Positions 33,356 through 42,646 are shown, counted from the first letter of the stretch. The stretch is 64,000 nt of DNA from Actinacidiphila alni (GCF_900112845.1 NZ_FONG01000001.1:1-64000); one strand, 5' to 3'. Notes: generated by a model from the sequence alone, not told the origin. Translations and numbers: made by a program.

Positions 33356-34338
33356 GCGCGACCATGGCCGACGTGGCGCGCGAGGCCGGGGTGTCCGCGT
33401 CCACCGTCTCGCGCACCTTCAGCCTGCCGGAGACCGTCCGGGCCGACACCCGCGAGCGGGTGCTCGCGGTGGCCCGGCGGCTGGACTTCAGCCCCAACAG
33501 GACGGCCAGTTCGCTCGCCAGGGGCCGCACCGGTGCCCTCGGCCTGCTGGTGCCCGACATCGCCAACCCGTACTTCGGGGAGATCGTCAAGTCGGTGCAG
33601 CGGCGGGCCAGGACCGCGGACCGCGCCCTGTTCCTCACCGAGACCGGCGACGCGCACGACGAGGCGTACGGCCTGGCGAAGGCGATGGCCCGGCAGACCG
33701 ACGGGCTGCTGCTCGCGGGGCCGCGGATGCCCGAGGACATGCTCCGCTCGCTCGCCGCGGCCGGACCGGTCGCACTCATCGGCCTGCACGTCCCGCAGAC
33801 CGACTGCGCCTACGCCGAACTGCCGGTCGGCATGCGGCAGGCGGTCCGCCACCTCGCCGCGCTCGGCCACCGCAGGATCGTGTACGTCAACGGCACCAGG
33901 ACGGCACGCACCGCTGGCTTCCGGCGGCTGATGCGCGCCGCCTGCGACGAATTCCGCGTCGAACTCGTCGAGCACCTCGGCCCGTTCGACCTCACCTACG
34001 ACAACGGGCGGGCCGCCGCCGACCTCGTGCCGACCAGCGGGGCCACCGCGGTGATCGCCCACAACGACATGGTCGCGCACGGCGTCGCGGGCGGCCTGGC
34101 CCGTCAAGGCCGTTCCGTGCCGGGGGACTTCAGCCTGATCACGGTCGACGACACCTACCTGGCCCGCGCCATCCATCCGGCGCTGACCGCCGTCCATGTG
34201 CCCATCGACGCGATGGGCGCGCACGGCGTCGACCTGCTGCTGGCCCGGATCGCCGACCCGCAGGGCCCGCCCCGGCTGGTCGCCCTGCCCACCGCGCTGA
34301 CCGTCCGCGAGTCCACCGGCCGGGCGCCCGCCCCCTGA
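33352..34338 (+). CDS. LacI-family transcriptional regulator
   Basis: This 328-residue regulator begins MSATMADVAREAGVSASTVS, a standard LacI helix-turn-helix. Hinge residues (NRTASSLARGRT) and an effector domain follow (LGLLVPDIANPYFGEIVKS, AVIAHNDMVAHGVAGGL, LITVDDTYLARAIHPALTAVHVP). Its ATG overlaps the stop of the oxidoreductase gene, so the two are co-translated. The two TGCAAGCGC-type sites upstream of that gene are its probable operators, giving negative autoregulation and control of the esterase. It is convergent with the oxygenase gene across a strong hairpin. Confidence 0.9.
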   Translation: MSATMADVAREAGVSASTVSRTFSLPETVRADTRERVLAVARRLDFSPNRTASSLARGRTGALGLLVPDIANPYFGEIVKSVQRRARTADRALFLTETGDAHDEAYGLAKAMARQTDGLLLAGPRMPEDMLRSLAAAGPVALIGLHVPQTDCAYAELPVGMRQAVRHLAALGHRRIVYVNGTRTARTAGFRRLMRAACDEFRVELVEHLGPFDLTYDNGRAAADLVPTSGATAVIAHNDMVAHGVAGGLARQGRSVPGDFSLITVDDTYLARAIHPALTAVHVPIDAMGAHGVDLLLARIADPQGPPRLVALPTALTVRESTGRAPAP

Positions 34339-34350
34339 CGCGGGCGCCCG
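34321..34350. terminator. Bidirectional terminator between LacI and oxygenase genes
   Basis: CGGGCGCCCGC (34321-34331) pairs with GCGGGCGCCCG (34340-34350): an 11-bp perfect stem whose 8-nt loop contains the LacI stop codon. Confidence 0.65.
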
Positions 34351-34360
34351 TCCGGTGCCG

Positions 34361-35149
34361 TCACCGACGGCCCGCGCCGCTGAAGGGATAGTGCCGCGCG
34401 GGGTCGTACACCGGCACCGGATTGCAGAGGTTGACGCCCGGCTCGCCGCGCAGGTGGAAGGCGCTGGGATACGGCCGCTCCGGCGCCGTGATCCGTGTGG
34501 ACGACGGGATGTAACGGATCGTCAGGCCGCAGCGGCGGTGCGACGAGGTGTTGGCCGCGCTGCCGTGCACGATCGCCGGATGGTGCACCTCCACGTCACC
34601 GGGCGCGAGCACCATGTCGACGGCCGCCGACTCGTCGACCTCGACCGCGATCTCCTCGCCCAGCACATTGTCGACGTCGGTGTTGGCCCGCATCGCGGCG
34701 ATCCCGCCCCGGTGGCTGCCCGGGACCAGCCGGACGCAGCCGTTCTCCGGCGTGGAGCGGTCCACGGCCAGCCACAGCGTCACCACCCGCATCGGCTCCA
34801 GCGGCCAGAAGGCCGCGTCCTGGTGCCACAGCACCGCCTGGCCCGTGTACGGCGGCTTGCTGATGTAGTGCGAGGCGAACAGGTCGATGTCGGGCCCGAC
34901 GAACAGCTCCGCGATGTCGAGCAGCCGCGGGTCGGCGACCAGCCGCACCCAGAACGGGTCGTCGCGCATCAGGGTGTGGCCGAGCTGCTCGGTCCGCAGC
35001 CCCGGATGGCGGCGGCGCAGCCAGTCCACGTGCCCCGCGGCCTCCGCGATCAGCTCCTGGTCCAGGACGCCGCGGAAGATCGCGTAACCGTCGGTCTCGA
35101 AGCGGTCGAGCACACCGGGCTCTGTCGTCCCGGCGTCGGTGTCAGCCAT
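34361..35149 (-). CDS. Phytanoyl-CoA dioxygenase (PhyH)-family oxygenase
   Basis: This is a 262-residue Fe(II)/2-oxoglutarate-dependent oxygenase-like protein. The metal triad is visible as HQD (LWHQDAAFWP) and the distal His (AIVHGSAANTSSHRRCGL, with the 2-oxoglutarate-binding Arg region). It is the last gene of the xylanase operon and overlaps the glycosidase gene by 8 bp. Such proteins occur with Gfo/Idh enzymes in carbohydrate loci, where an O-demethylation or hydroxylation of a modified sugar is plausible. That role is inference; the fold and cofactor are well supported. Confidence 0.88.
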   Translation of the reverse strand: MADTDAGTTEPGVLDRFETDGYAIFRGVLDQELIAEAAGHVDWLRRRHPGLRTEQLGHTLMRDDPFWVRLVADPRLLDIAELFVGPDIDLFASHYISKPPYTGQAVLWHQDAAFWPLEPMRVVTLWLAVDRSTPENGCVRLVPGSHRGGIAAMRANTDVDNVLGEEIAVEVDESAAVDMVLAPGDVEVHHPAIVHGSAANTSSHRRCGLTIRYIPSSTRITAPERPYPSAFHLRGEPGVNLCNPVPVYDPARHYPFSGAGRR

Positions 35150-37175
35150 CGGGTGCCTCCAGGATGCGTACGGGGCCGGACGTCCCGGCCCGGTGGGTGC
35201 GGCCGTCCACGGCCGCCGCGGCGCGGCCGTCGGCCAGCCGCAGATCGATCTCGTGGCCGCGGTAGCGCAGCCCGCGCAGTTCGACGGCGCCCGGCAGCCA
35301 GGCGGGCGGCGCCCAGTCCAGCGCGCCGTCCGGGCGCGGCCGCAGCCCCGCGAGACCGGTGAGCACCGCCTCCGCGCCGGTCAGCCCGGCGATCACATTG
35401 GCGCGCCGGCCGCGCGGCGGTGCGGCCGGCCGGTCGCAGTAGTGGTCCTGCGGGTAGTACGGGAAGTGCGCGCCGAGCCACAGCACCCGGGACAGCACGT
35501 CCCACGCCGTCCGGTCCTCGCCGCGCTCCCACAGCGTGAGCGCCAACTGCGGCGCCTCGCCGGTGTAGGCGCCGCCGCCCGACCAGTCGACGTCGCCGAG
35601 TTCGTAGTGCGGGCCGTCCTCCGCCGAGACGCTGCTGACCCCGTACGGGCCGAGGAAGGCGCCCTCGCGCAGGTGCGACAGCAGGGCCGCGGCCATCTCC
35701 GGTGTGCAGGCGCCGGCCCGCAGCGCGTCGAACGCCTGGACGGAGTAGGCGAGTTCGCCGTGCCCGTCCGGATAGCGGCTGCGGAACCAGCCCGCCCGCG
35801 CGTCCCACAGCTCGGTGCGCACCGCCCGCAGGATCCGGCCGGCCCGCGCGCGCAGCTCCGCCACCGGCAGCGCGGCGCCGGTCGCCTCCGCCAGCTCCGC
35901 CAACAGGTCCAGGCTCCAGGCGCGTTCGGCGTTGGGGCTGGCGACGACGTGCTCCCAGCCGGAGCCGCGCATCTCCAGCAGATTGTGCTGCGAGCCGTAG
36001 TCCCGCAGCTCGCCGGCCGCAGGGAAGCGGTCGGCGAGGCGGTACTCCGTCTCGTGCAGCCGGGCGAGCAGGCCGGGGCCCAGCCCGTCGTGGCAGGCCG
36101 CCGCATGCGCCAGCATCACCAGCGACCAGCCGCTGTAGGCGTACGCGACACCCGTGCCCGTACCGTCGGGCGCGATCGCGTAATGGTCCGTCAGATCCGC
36201 CTTGACCATGGTCTCCAGCACATCGCCCACCGCGCCGCCGAGCATCAGCGCGAGGGTGTGCGGCGCATAGCCGCCGGTGTCCCAGGCGTACGCGCACAGC
36301 GCGCCGCCGTCGATGCCGGAGGTCGCCACGAAGGGCGAGGTCGCGAAGGCCGGGTTGTCCCACAGGCAGACCAGACCGCTGGCCAGCGAGCGCCGGTAGT
36401 ACGCGTCGAGCCCCGGCACATCGGTGACCAGCCGCGGCACCCGGGCGAGCGCCTTCGCGGTCCTGGCCGCCGTACGCTCGCGGGAGGCGCGCGCCCACTC
36501 CCGCGGTGATCCGCCGCGGACACCGTCCCCGATCCGTACGGCCAGCGCGCAGTCGCCCTCGCCGCCCGGATCGAGCCTCAACTCCAGTCCCTCGTGGACG
36601 AGTTCGGCGCGGGTGCGGCCGGTCAGCTCCGGCAGCGGCGGCATCCAGCCCCAGTCGCCGAGCGGCACCCGGCCCACGGGACCCGACGTCAGCTCGGGCA
36701 GCACGCGGACGTCCAGCGGGTGGTCGCCCCGGTTGCGGACCCGGATCAGCAGGGCGTAGCCGGGCTGCCCGTACAGCGGGGTCAGGGTGCTGCGCACCGA
36801 CAGCGACACCAGCCGGCCGCCGGTGTCCCTGCGGTGGTAGGTGCCGTGCCGCTCGATGCCGTCCAGCCGCCAGACGCCGCCGGCCAGCAGCAGGCCGCCG
36901 CCCGCGATGCCGGGGGTGCCGTTGTCCTCGATGCGCACGCCGCCGGCCTCGAAGGCGACCGAGAGCCGGGCCTGCGGCGCCGCGTGCGGCGGGGCGTAGC
37001 AGGCGCCGACCCCGCACACCGTGCCCGGCACCAGCGCCGCCGTGGACCAGCCGCTGCCGGTCCACAGGGTCTCCGCCACGCTCCGCCGCAGGTCGAAGTC
37101 GAAGTCGGCGCCCGCGTATCCCCCCGCTTCCCCGCGTTCCTCGGCCGCGTCCCGCGCCGCGCCGGGCCCCGTCAC
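35142..37175 (-). CDS. Six-hairpin glycosidase-like protein (MGH1/GH63-like)
   Basis: This is a 677-residue protein. The N-terminal beta-rich domain (about 1-210) is followed by an (alpha/alpha)6 domain in which CLWDNPAFATSPFVATSGIDGG, CAYAWDTGGYAPHTLALMLG, YGSQHNLLEMRGSGWEHVV and VDWSGGGAYTGEAP stand out. The C-terminal part carries a small beta extension. This resembles the clan of GH63/GH37-type and MGH1-like hydrolases. There is no signal peptide, so it acts on imported oligosaccharides. The GTG at 37175 overlaps the upstream stop as GTGA. The specific linkage cleaved is not predictable. Confidence 0.72.
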   Translation of the reverse strand: MTGPGAARDAAEERGEAGGYAGADFDFDLRRSVAETLWTGSGWSTAALVPGTVCGVGACYAPPHAAPQARLSVAFEAGGVRIEDNGTPGIAGGGLLLAGGVWRLDGIERHGTYHRRDTGGRLVSLSVRSTLTPLYGQPGYALLIRVRNRGDHPLDVRVLPELTSGPVGRVPLGDWGWMPPLPELTGRTRAELVHEGLELRLDPGGEGDCALAVRIGDGVRGGSPREWARASRERTAARTAKALARVPRLVTDVPGLDAYYRRSLASGLVCLWDNPAFATSPFVATSGIDGGALCAYAWDTGGYAPHTLALMLGGAVGDVLETMVKADLTDHYAIAPDGTGTGVAYAYSGWSLVMLAHAAACHDGLGPGLLARLHETEYRLADRFPAAGELRDYGSQHNLLEMRGSGWEHVVASPNAERAWSLDLLAELAEATGAALPVAELRARAGRILRAVRTELWDARAGWFRSRYPDGHGELAYSVQAFDALRAGACTPEMAAALLSHLREGAFLGPYGVSSVSAEDGPHYELGDVDWSGGGAYTGEAPQLALTLWERGEDRTAWDVLSRVLWLGAHFPYYPQDHYCDRPAAPPRGRRANVIAGLTGAEAVLTGLAGLRPRPDGALDWAPPAWLPGAVELRGLRYRGHEIDLRLADGRAAAAVDGRTHRAGTSGPVRILEAPDG

Positions 37176-38182
37176 CGGCCCGCCCGGAGTCCGGCCACGG
37201 CGACCGTGCGCCGGTCCCGCGCGGACTCGTACGCCGCGAGGATCACCGTGAGGACGTCCGTGCCCTCCTGCTCGGTGTGCGGCGGGCGGACCCCGGCGGT
37301 GAGCCGGGCGGTGAAGTCCGCGCAGACGGCGGGCACCGAGTCCACCGTGGGAAAGCTCGTCGTCTCGGTCCCGCCGCCGCGCTGCCGGTGGCGCAGCGTC
37401 GTGCCGTCGCTCCACAGGCTGCCGCGCTCGCCCGCCACGGCGAACATCCCGGTGCCGGGCGCCGGGTCGTACGCCCAGCTGGTGACGATCTCGCCGACCG
37501 CGCCGCCCTCGAAGCGGACCAGCACCCGCGCCGAGTCCTCGCCCTCCATGAAGGACAGCCGGTGCGTGCTGAGCAGCGCGGTCACCTCGGCGGGCCTGGC
37601 GCCTGCCAGGTGCAGCAGCAGATAGGCGGGGTGGTAGCCGGTGTCGATCAGTTCGCCGCCGCCGCTGGTGGCGGTGTGTGCCCGCCAGCCCATCGTGGCC
37701 GGGTCGAAGTCGTTGAAGAAGCTGTCGGCGGTGCGCAGGTCGTAGACCCGGCCGAGCGCGCCTGTGTCGATCAGCTCCTTGGCGCGGGCGACCGCGGGCA
37801 GCGTCAGCTGATTGTGCGCGCACATCAGGGTGACGCCCGCGGCGCGCACCGCGTCCGCGATCCGCCCGGCCTCCGCGACGGTCAGGCACAGCGGCTTCTC
37901 GCACAGGACGTGCTTGCCCGCCTCGGCGGCCGCGACGATCGCCTCCGCGTGCAGATGGTGCGGCAGGCAGATGTCGACGGCGTCCACGCCGCCGTCCTCG
38001 AGCAGCTCCCGGTAGTCGGTGAACACCCGTGCGCCGCCCGCCTGTTGCGCGCGCTCGGCGGCGACGGCGGCGTCCACGTCCGCCACCGCGGCGATCGTGG
38101 CCCGCTCCGGTACGGACAGGTGGCCGCGGACGTGCTTGCGGGAGATGTTCCCGCAGCCGATGATCCCTATGGTGACGGTCAT
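37172..38182 (-). CDS. Gfo/Idh/MocA-family oxidoreductase
   Basis: This is a 336-residue NAD(P)-dependent sugar dehydrogenase. Its Rossmann start is VTIGIIGCGNISRKHVRGHL, with EKP in HVLCEKPLCLT. The catalytic-type segment GGGELIDTGYHPAYLLLHLAG has the conserved His. It is coupled at both ends (ATGA with the upstream oxidoreductase, GTGA with the downstream glycosidase). Two such enzymes in tandem suggest sequential oxidation and reduction of one sugar, as in other Gfo/Idh-pair pathways. Substrate unknown. Confidence 0.88.
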   Translation of the reverse strand: MTVTIGIIGCGNISRKHVRGHLSVPERATIAAVADVDAAVAAERAQQAGGARVFTDYRELLEDGGVDAVDICLPHHLHAEAIVAAAEAGKHVLCEKPLCLTVAEAGRIADAVRAAGVTLMCAHNQLTLPAVARAKELIDTGALGRVYDLRTADSFFNDFDPATMGWRAHTATSGGGELIDTGYHPAYLLLHLAGARPAEVTALLSTHRLSFMEGEDSARVLVRFEGGAVGEIVTSWAYDPAPGTGMFAVAGERGSLWSDGTTLRHRQRGGGTETTSFPTVDSVPAVCADFTARLTAGVRPPHTEQEGTDVLTVILAAYESARDRRTVAVAGLRAGR

Positions 38183-39168
38183 ACGGCGCTCCCCGCGACG
38201 GTGGTCCCGGTGCCGGTCCCGGCACTGTTCATGGCGGCTTCCATCAGCCGGGTCAGGTCCAGGCCGAGCGCGAGGTTCTCCTGCGGCCTGCTGCCCTCGG
38301 TGATGTGCCGCACGAAGTGCTCGAAGGGTGTGCCCGAACGTGGCGGCAGCGCGCGTTCGCGCCATTGCCCGTCGGTGTCGACCAGCAGCCGCGGCTCGGG
38401 TGTGCCGTAAAGAGCGCTGCCGCGCGTGCCGTGCAGTTCGATGCCGAACGGCGAGCGGGCGGCGGCGAATCCGGCCTCGACCACGCCGAGCGCGCCGTCG
38501 GCGCAGCGCAGGACGGCGACCGCGTTGTCGTCCACGGCGCGCCCGGTGACATGGCCGAGGACCGCGGTCACCGACTCCGGCATCCGGCCGAGGAACAGCC
38601 GGGCCAGATACATCGGGTGGCAGCCGAGGTCGATCAGCGCGCCGCCGGCCGTCTGCGCCGGGTCGTAGAAGTGGCCGGGCAGCCAGCCGTCGCCGAGCGC
38701 GCCGTCGTGCGCCAGCCCGACCCGTACCGAGGTGAGGTCGCCCAGCGCCCCCTCGGCGAGCAACTCCCTGATCGCCAGGGTGTATCCGTCGTACAGCCGG
38801 GGGAGTGCGAGCATCAGGACCGTGTCCGCCTTCTCGGCGGCGGCCACGATCGGCTCGCACTCGGCGTAGGTGGGCGCGAGCACCTTCTCGGTGAGGACGT
38901 GCTTGCCCGCCTCGGCCGCGGCGGTGATCACCTCCCGGTGCGCGGTGGTCGGCGCGGTGACCACCACCGCGTCCACATCGGTACGGGCCAGCAGCCCGGC
39001 CAGGTCCCGGTGGAAATCGGCGCCCAGTTCGGCGGCCCACCGCCGGCCGCGGCCGGGATCCTCGTCCCAGACCGCGACGGTCTCGGTGCCGGGATGCTCG
39101 GCGGCCTGCCGGGCGTAGTCGCGTGCGTGTACGTGCCAGAAGCTCAACAGGGCGAGACGCAGAGGCAC
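38179..39168 (-). CDS. Gfo/Idh/MocA-family oxidoreductase
   Basis: This is a 329-residue oxidoreductase beginning VPLRLALLSFWHVHARDYAR. The usual GxGxxG is replaced by LSFWHVHA, a variant common in sugar-operon members of the family. The EKP motif reads HVLTEKVLAPT, with Val in place of Pro. GGALIDLGCHPMYLARLFLG carries the conserved His. The GTG at 39168 has AAAGGA upstream; the in-frame extension to 39198 is less likely. The altered NAD-binding loop and EKV could mean a different cofactor mode. Confidence 0.85.
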   Translation of the reverse strand: MPLRLALLSFWHVHARDYARQAAEHPGTETVAVWDEDPGRGRRWAAELGADFHRDLAGLLARTDVDAVVVTAPTTAHREVITAAAEAGKHVLTEKVLAPTYAECEPIVAAAEKADTVLMLALPRLYDGYTLAIRELLAEGALGDLTSVRVGLAHDGALGDGWLPGHFYDPAQTAGGALIDLGCHPMYLARLFLGRMPESVTAVLGHVTGRAVDDNAVAVLRCADGALGVVEAGFAAARSPFGIELHGTRGSALYGTPEPRLLVDTDGQWRERALPPRSGTPFEHFVRHITEGSRPQENLALGLDLTRLMEAAMNSAGTGTGTTVAGSAV

Positions 39169-39220
39169 TTGGTGTCCTTTCCGGACGGAAGGAGGCACAG
39201 ATCAGGTCCCGGCCGAGGTG

Positions 39221-40117
39221 CTAGCCCTTGACGGCGCCGGCCAGGCCGTTGACGAAGTAGCGCTGGAGCAGCAGGAAGATGACGACGATCGGCAGCAGCG
39301 AGATCACCGAACCCGCGCACAGGAACGTCCAGTCGGTGGAGTTCTGGCCGAGGAAGGAGTACATCCCCACCGGCAGCGTGTGCAGTTCGGGCTTGGAGAG
39401 CGTGAAGACCAGCGGGATGAAGAAGCTGTTCCAGGCCGTGATGCAGGTGAACAGGCCGACGGTCGCCAGCATCGGTCCGGACAGCGGCAGCATCACCCGC
39501 CAGAAGGTCTGGTGGAAGCTCGCGCCGTCCACCCGGGCCGCGTCCTCGATCTCCCGGTCCATCGTGGAGAAGTAGCCCATGAACAGGAAGGTCGCGAAGA
39601 CCAGGCTGCTGGAGGACTGGACGATGATCACCGCCCACAGGGTGTTCAGCAGATGCAGCCCGCGCACGATGTCGAAGATCGGGATGATCGTGTAGCCGTG
39701 CGGCAGGAACAGGGTGACCGAGATCAGCCCGATCACCGCCTTGCGGCCGGGGAATTCGGTGCGGGCCAGCACGTATCCGGCCATCGAGGTCGCGGCCAGG
39801 GTGAGCACCACCGCGCCGCCCGCGACCAGCACGGTGTTGACGAAGTACTTCTCGAAGGACGCCTCCTTCCAGGCGCCGGAGTAGTTGGAGACCATGACGT
39901 GCTTCGGGATCGGATTCAGGCCCTGGCTGAAGAAGCCGTCGGCGCTCTTGAAGGAGCTGCCCAGCGTCCACAGGAAGGGGAACAGCCAGATCAGGCCGCC
40001 GATCAGCAGCAGCACATGGGTCGCCGAACGCCCCGCGGCGCGGCGGGCGTTGACAGCGGGGCGGCGGCCGGCCGGCCGCGGTCCGGGCGCGGGGCGCCGT
40101 GCGGTGAGCAGTGCCAT
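39221..40117 (-). CDS. Carbohydrate ABC transporter permease (MalG type)
   Basis: This is a 298-residue inner-membrane permease of the CUT1 class with about six helices, from HVLLLIGGLIWLFPFLWTL to SVISLLPIVVIFLLLQRYF. The EAA coupling motif is DREIEDAARVDGASFHQTFW. The ATG at 40117 has AAGGAGG. It follows the partner permease by 14 bp. Together they import an oligosaccharide delivered by the binding protein at 41188. Confidence 0.92.
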   Translation of the reverse strand: MALLTARRPAPGPRPAGRRPAVNARRAAGRSATHVLLLIGGLIWLFPFLWTLGSSFKSADGFFSQGLNPIPKHVMVSNYSGAWKEASFEKYFVNTVLVAGGAVVLTLAATSMAGYVLARTEFPGRKAVIGLISVTLFLPHGYTIIPIFDIVRGLHLLNTLWAVIIVQSSSSLVFATFLFMGYFSTMDREIEDAARVDGASFHQTFWRVMLPLSGPMLATVGLFTCITAWNSFFIPLVFTLSKPELHTLPVGMYSFLGQNSTDWTFLCAGSVISLLPIVVIFLLLQRYFVNGLAGAVKG

Positions 40118-40131
40118 GCGGGTGTCCTCCT

Positions 40132-41142
40132 TCACCCGCGCCCGGCGGCGCGGCGCTTGGCGATGGAGCGGAAGATCAGCACCTGGAGCACCGAGAAACC
40201 GATGAGCAGCAGGCCGTAGAAGAAGGACGCGGCCGACGCGAGGCCCACGTCCGGCTGGGTGGCCGCGGCCTGGTTCCCGCCGAACGCCAGGTGGTAGATG
40301 TAGGTGTTGACGACTTCGGTGCCGAAGTACGGTCCGCCGTTGGTCAGCACCTGCACCAGGTCGAAGACCTGGAAGGAGCCGATGAAGGCCAGGATCACGA
40401 TCATCAGGCCGACCGAACGGAGCATCGGCACCGTGATGTGGAGGAACGTCCTGACCGGCCCGGCGCCGTCGATCCGCGCCGCCTCGTTGATCTCCTCGGG
40501 GATGGTCTGGAGCCCGGCCAGGAAGTAGACCAGGTTGTAGCCGAGGGTCTGCCAGATGCCGACGAGGATGATGATCCCCATCGCGATCCTCGGATTGCCC
40601 AGCCAGTCCACCGGGGTGTCGATGATGTGCGCGTCGAGCAGCCAGCTGTTGAACGTGTCACCGAAGTTGGACAGCATCAGCTGCACGACGACACCGACGA
40701 CGGCCGGTGACGTCACCACCGGCAGGAAGAACAGCGTGCGGTAGAAGGCGGAGAAGCGCAGCTTCTTGTTGTTGAGGACCAGGGCCAGCGCCAGCGCGAT
40801 CACCAGCTGCACCGGGACGACGACGATCGCGTAGACGAAGGTGTGCGCGACCGAGTCCCAGAAGATCGAATCGTGCGCGATCTGCCGGAAGTTGTCGAGG
40901 CCGACGAAGTCCGAGGGCTCGCCGATGCCGTTCCAGCGGTAGAAGGTGTAGACCAGCGAGCCGAAGATCGGGTAGACGACGAAGGTCAGCAGGAGGGCCA
41001 GCAGCGGCAGGATGTAGAGATAGCTCCAGCGCGCCGCCCACAGCCGGGTCCGCAGCGGGGCCTTCGGCGGTGGGGCGGCGGTGGCGGGACCGGACCCGCC
41101 GCGGTGCGCGGGCGGGCTCGGCGCCGTGTCGACGAGGGGCAC
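40132..41142 (-). CDS. Carbohydrate ABC transporter permease (MalF type)
   Basis: This is a 336-residue CUT1 permease. A Pro-rich N-terminus precedes six helices starting at YLYILPLLALLLTFVVYPIF. The EAA loop is PEEINEAARIDGAGPVRTFL. GTG 41142 is backed by GGAGGTCA. It lies 45 bp after the binding-protein gene. No ATPase gene is in the operon; CUT1 systems of Streptomyces commonly share the multitask ATPase MsiK encoded elsewhere, which probably energises this transporter. Confidence 0.92.
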   Translation of the reverse strand: MPLVDTAPSPPAHRGGSGPATAAPPPKAPLRTRLWAARWSYLYILPLLALLLTFVVYPIFGSLVYTFYRWNGIGEPSDFVGLDNFRQIAHDSIFWDSVAHTFVYAIVVVPVQLVIALALALVLNNKKLRFSAFYRTLFFLPVVTSPAVVGVVVQLMLSNFGDTFNSWLLDAHIIDTPVDWLGNPRIAMGIIILVGIWQTLGYNLVYFLAGLQTIPEEINEAARIDGAGPVRTFLHITVPMLRSVGLMIVILAFIGSFQVFDLVQVLTNGGPYFGTEVVNTYIYHLAFGGNQAAATQPDVGLASAASFFYGLLLIGFSVLQVLIFRSIAKRRAAGRG

Positions 41143-41187
41143 GGGTGACCTCCGTTCTGTGCCCGGGCGCCGGGCGCCCGGGACGCG

Positions 41188-42642
41188 CTACGCGGGCTTG
41201 TTGACGTACGGCTTGGTCGGGTCCCAGTCGGCGAAGACGTAGTCGGCGAGGCCGACCTTGGCGCCCTTGGCCTGCGCCGCCTTCACCCCGTCGGCCAGCG
41301 CCTTGTTCCTGCGGTCCTCCAGCGCGCTGAGCGCCGCCCCCATGTCCTTGAGCTGCCCGGTGTAGAGCCCGGCCGTGACGTCCGGCAGATCCGGCTTGAC
41401 CGCGGGCACGACGACCTGGGACACCTCGGGGTTGCGGATCGCGGGCACCGGCCACGGCAGCGCGTACCTGCGGGTGTCCACGTACTGCTGGAACTGCGGG
41501 GAGGTGATCTTCGCCTGGTCATTGGCCCGCGGGAACACCGACAGGCCCTGTCCGGCCTCGACCCAGCGGCGGCCGGCCTCGACGCTGTGCAGATGGTCGA
41601 ACCAGGCCCATGCCTCGTCGGTCAGCGCGGCCGCCTTCGACACCCCGAACACCCGGCCGCCGGGCGGGTAGTAGAAGAACGCCTTGGGGGTCGTGGTCGG
41701 CGACGGCAGCGTTGTCAGGCTGTAGTCGGAGAAGTGGTGCTCGGCCCAGGTGGGCTGGTTCCACACCCCGCCGACGGTGATGCCGAACTTGCCGCGCTCG
41801 AAGAACGCCCGCGCCTGCTCGTCGCCGATGCTCATCGCGCTCGGGTAGATGTAGCCCTTCTTCTTCCACTCCAGCAGCAGCGTCAGGAAGTCGGCGTAAT
41901 TGCGGTCGGAGCCGAAGGTCCACTTCCCGACCCGGTAGTCCGGGCCGTCGGTGCCGTATCCGGCGGGGGAGCCGGCGCCGCGGACGAACAGCTCGATCCA
42001 CCAGGTCAGGGTGGCGTTCTGGGCGTTGCCGAAGCCGATGCCGTGCGCCTTGCCGCCGCTCTTCTTGGTGATCGCCTCGGCCGCCAGCGTCACGTCGTCC
42101 CACGTCCTGGGGAGCTTGACGCTGCCGTCGGGGTTGGTGATGCCGGCCTGCTTGAACAGGCCGTTGTGGATGTAGAGCTGGAGCCAGGGGGCGGCGCCGC
42201 CGAAGGGCGCGCTGTAGACCTTGCCGTCGACCATGTCGACGCCGTTGAAGAAGCTGCCCTGCGGGAAACGGGACTGCCAGGCCGCCGTGGCGCGGGCGTC
42301 CAGCGGCTCCAGCCAGCCCTGCGCGACCTGGTCGGGGAAGGCGGGGGTGGACGGGATCTGGAAGAAGTCCGGGGCGTCGCCGCCGCGGAACGCCAGATTG
42401 ATCAGGTCCGGGTACTTGTCGCTGACCTGGACCGTCCGCTTGATCCTGATCTTCGGGTTGGCCTTCTCGAAGACCGCTATCTCGTTCTTGATCCACGGTT
42501 CCTGGCTGACGAACCAGTCCCAGTGGGTGACGGTCCTCGTGCCGGACGGCGTGGACTTGGCGGACGAGGACGAACAGGCGGTCAGGCCGCCGCCGAGCGC
42601 GGCGGAAGCGGTGAGGAAGCCGCGTCTGCTGATCGGGGACAT
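41188..42642 (-). CDS. Carbohydrate ABC transporter substrate-binding lipoprotein (Tat-type)
   Basis: This is a 484-residue extracellular solute-binding protein of the CUT1 class. The N-terminus SRRGFLTASAALGGGLTAC combines a twin-arginine-like motif with a lipobox ending in Cys near residue 23, so it may be a Tat-exported lipoprotein. Binding-fold segments include VTHWDWFVSQEPWIKNEI, APDFFQIPSTPAF, RVFGVSKAAALTDEAWAWFDHL. It is large for the family. It lies 4 bp after the xylanase stop, which suggests the ligand is a xylanase product. Confidence 0.9.
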   Translation of the reverse strand: MSPISRRGFLTASAALGGGLTACSSSSAKSTPSGTRTVTHWDWFVSQEPWIKNEIAVFEKANPKIRIKRTVQVSDKYPDLINLAFRGGDAPDFFQIPSTPAFPDQVAQGWLEPLDARATAAWQSRFPQGSFFNGVDMVDGKVYSAPFGGAAPWLQLYIHNGLFKQAGITNPDGSVKLPRTWDDVTLAAEAITKKSGGKAHGIGFGNAQNATLTWWIELFVRGAGSPAGYGTDGPDYRVGKWTFGSDRNYADFLTLLLEWKKKGYIYPSAMSIGDEQARAFFERGKFGITVGGVWNQPTWAEHHFSDYSLTTLPSPTTTPKAFFYYPPGGRVFGVSKAAALTDEAWAWFDHLHSVEAGRRWVEAGQGLSVFPRANDQAKITSPQFQQYVDTRRYALPWPVPAIRNPEVSQVVVPAVKPDLPDVTAGLYTGQLKDMGAALSALEDRRNKALADGVKAAQAKGAKVGLADYVFADWDPTKPYVNKPA

Positions 42643-42646
42643 GGGG

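Noticed and set aside
30727..34338. 1203-codon plus-strand frame running from the iron box into the LacI gene
   Set aside because: Only the last 328 codons are real (LacI). The rest is an antisense or out-of-frame reading of the esterase and oxidoreductase genes.
35142..38225. Apparent 1027-residue glycosidase
   Set aside because: The first 350 residues are an out-of-frame reading of the neighbouring Gfo/Idh gene; the GTG at 37175 overlapping its stop is the sensible start.
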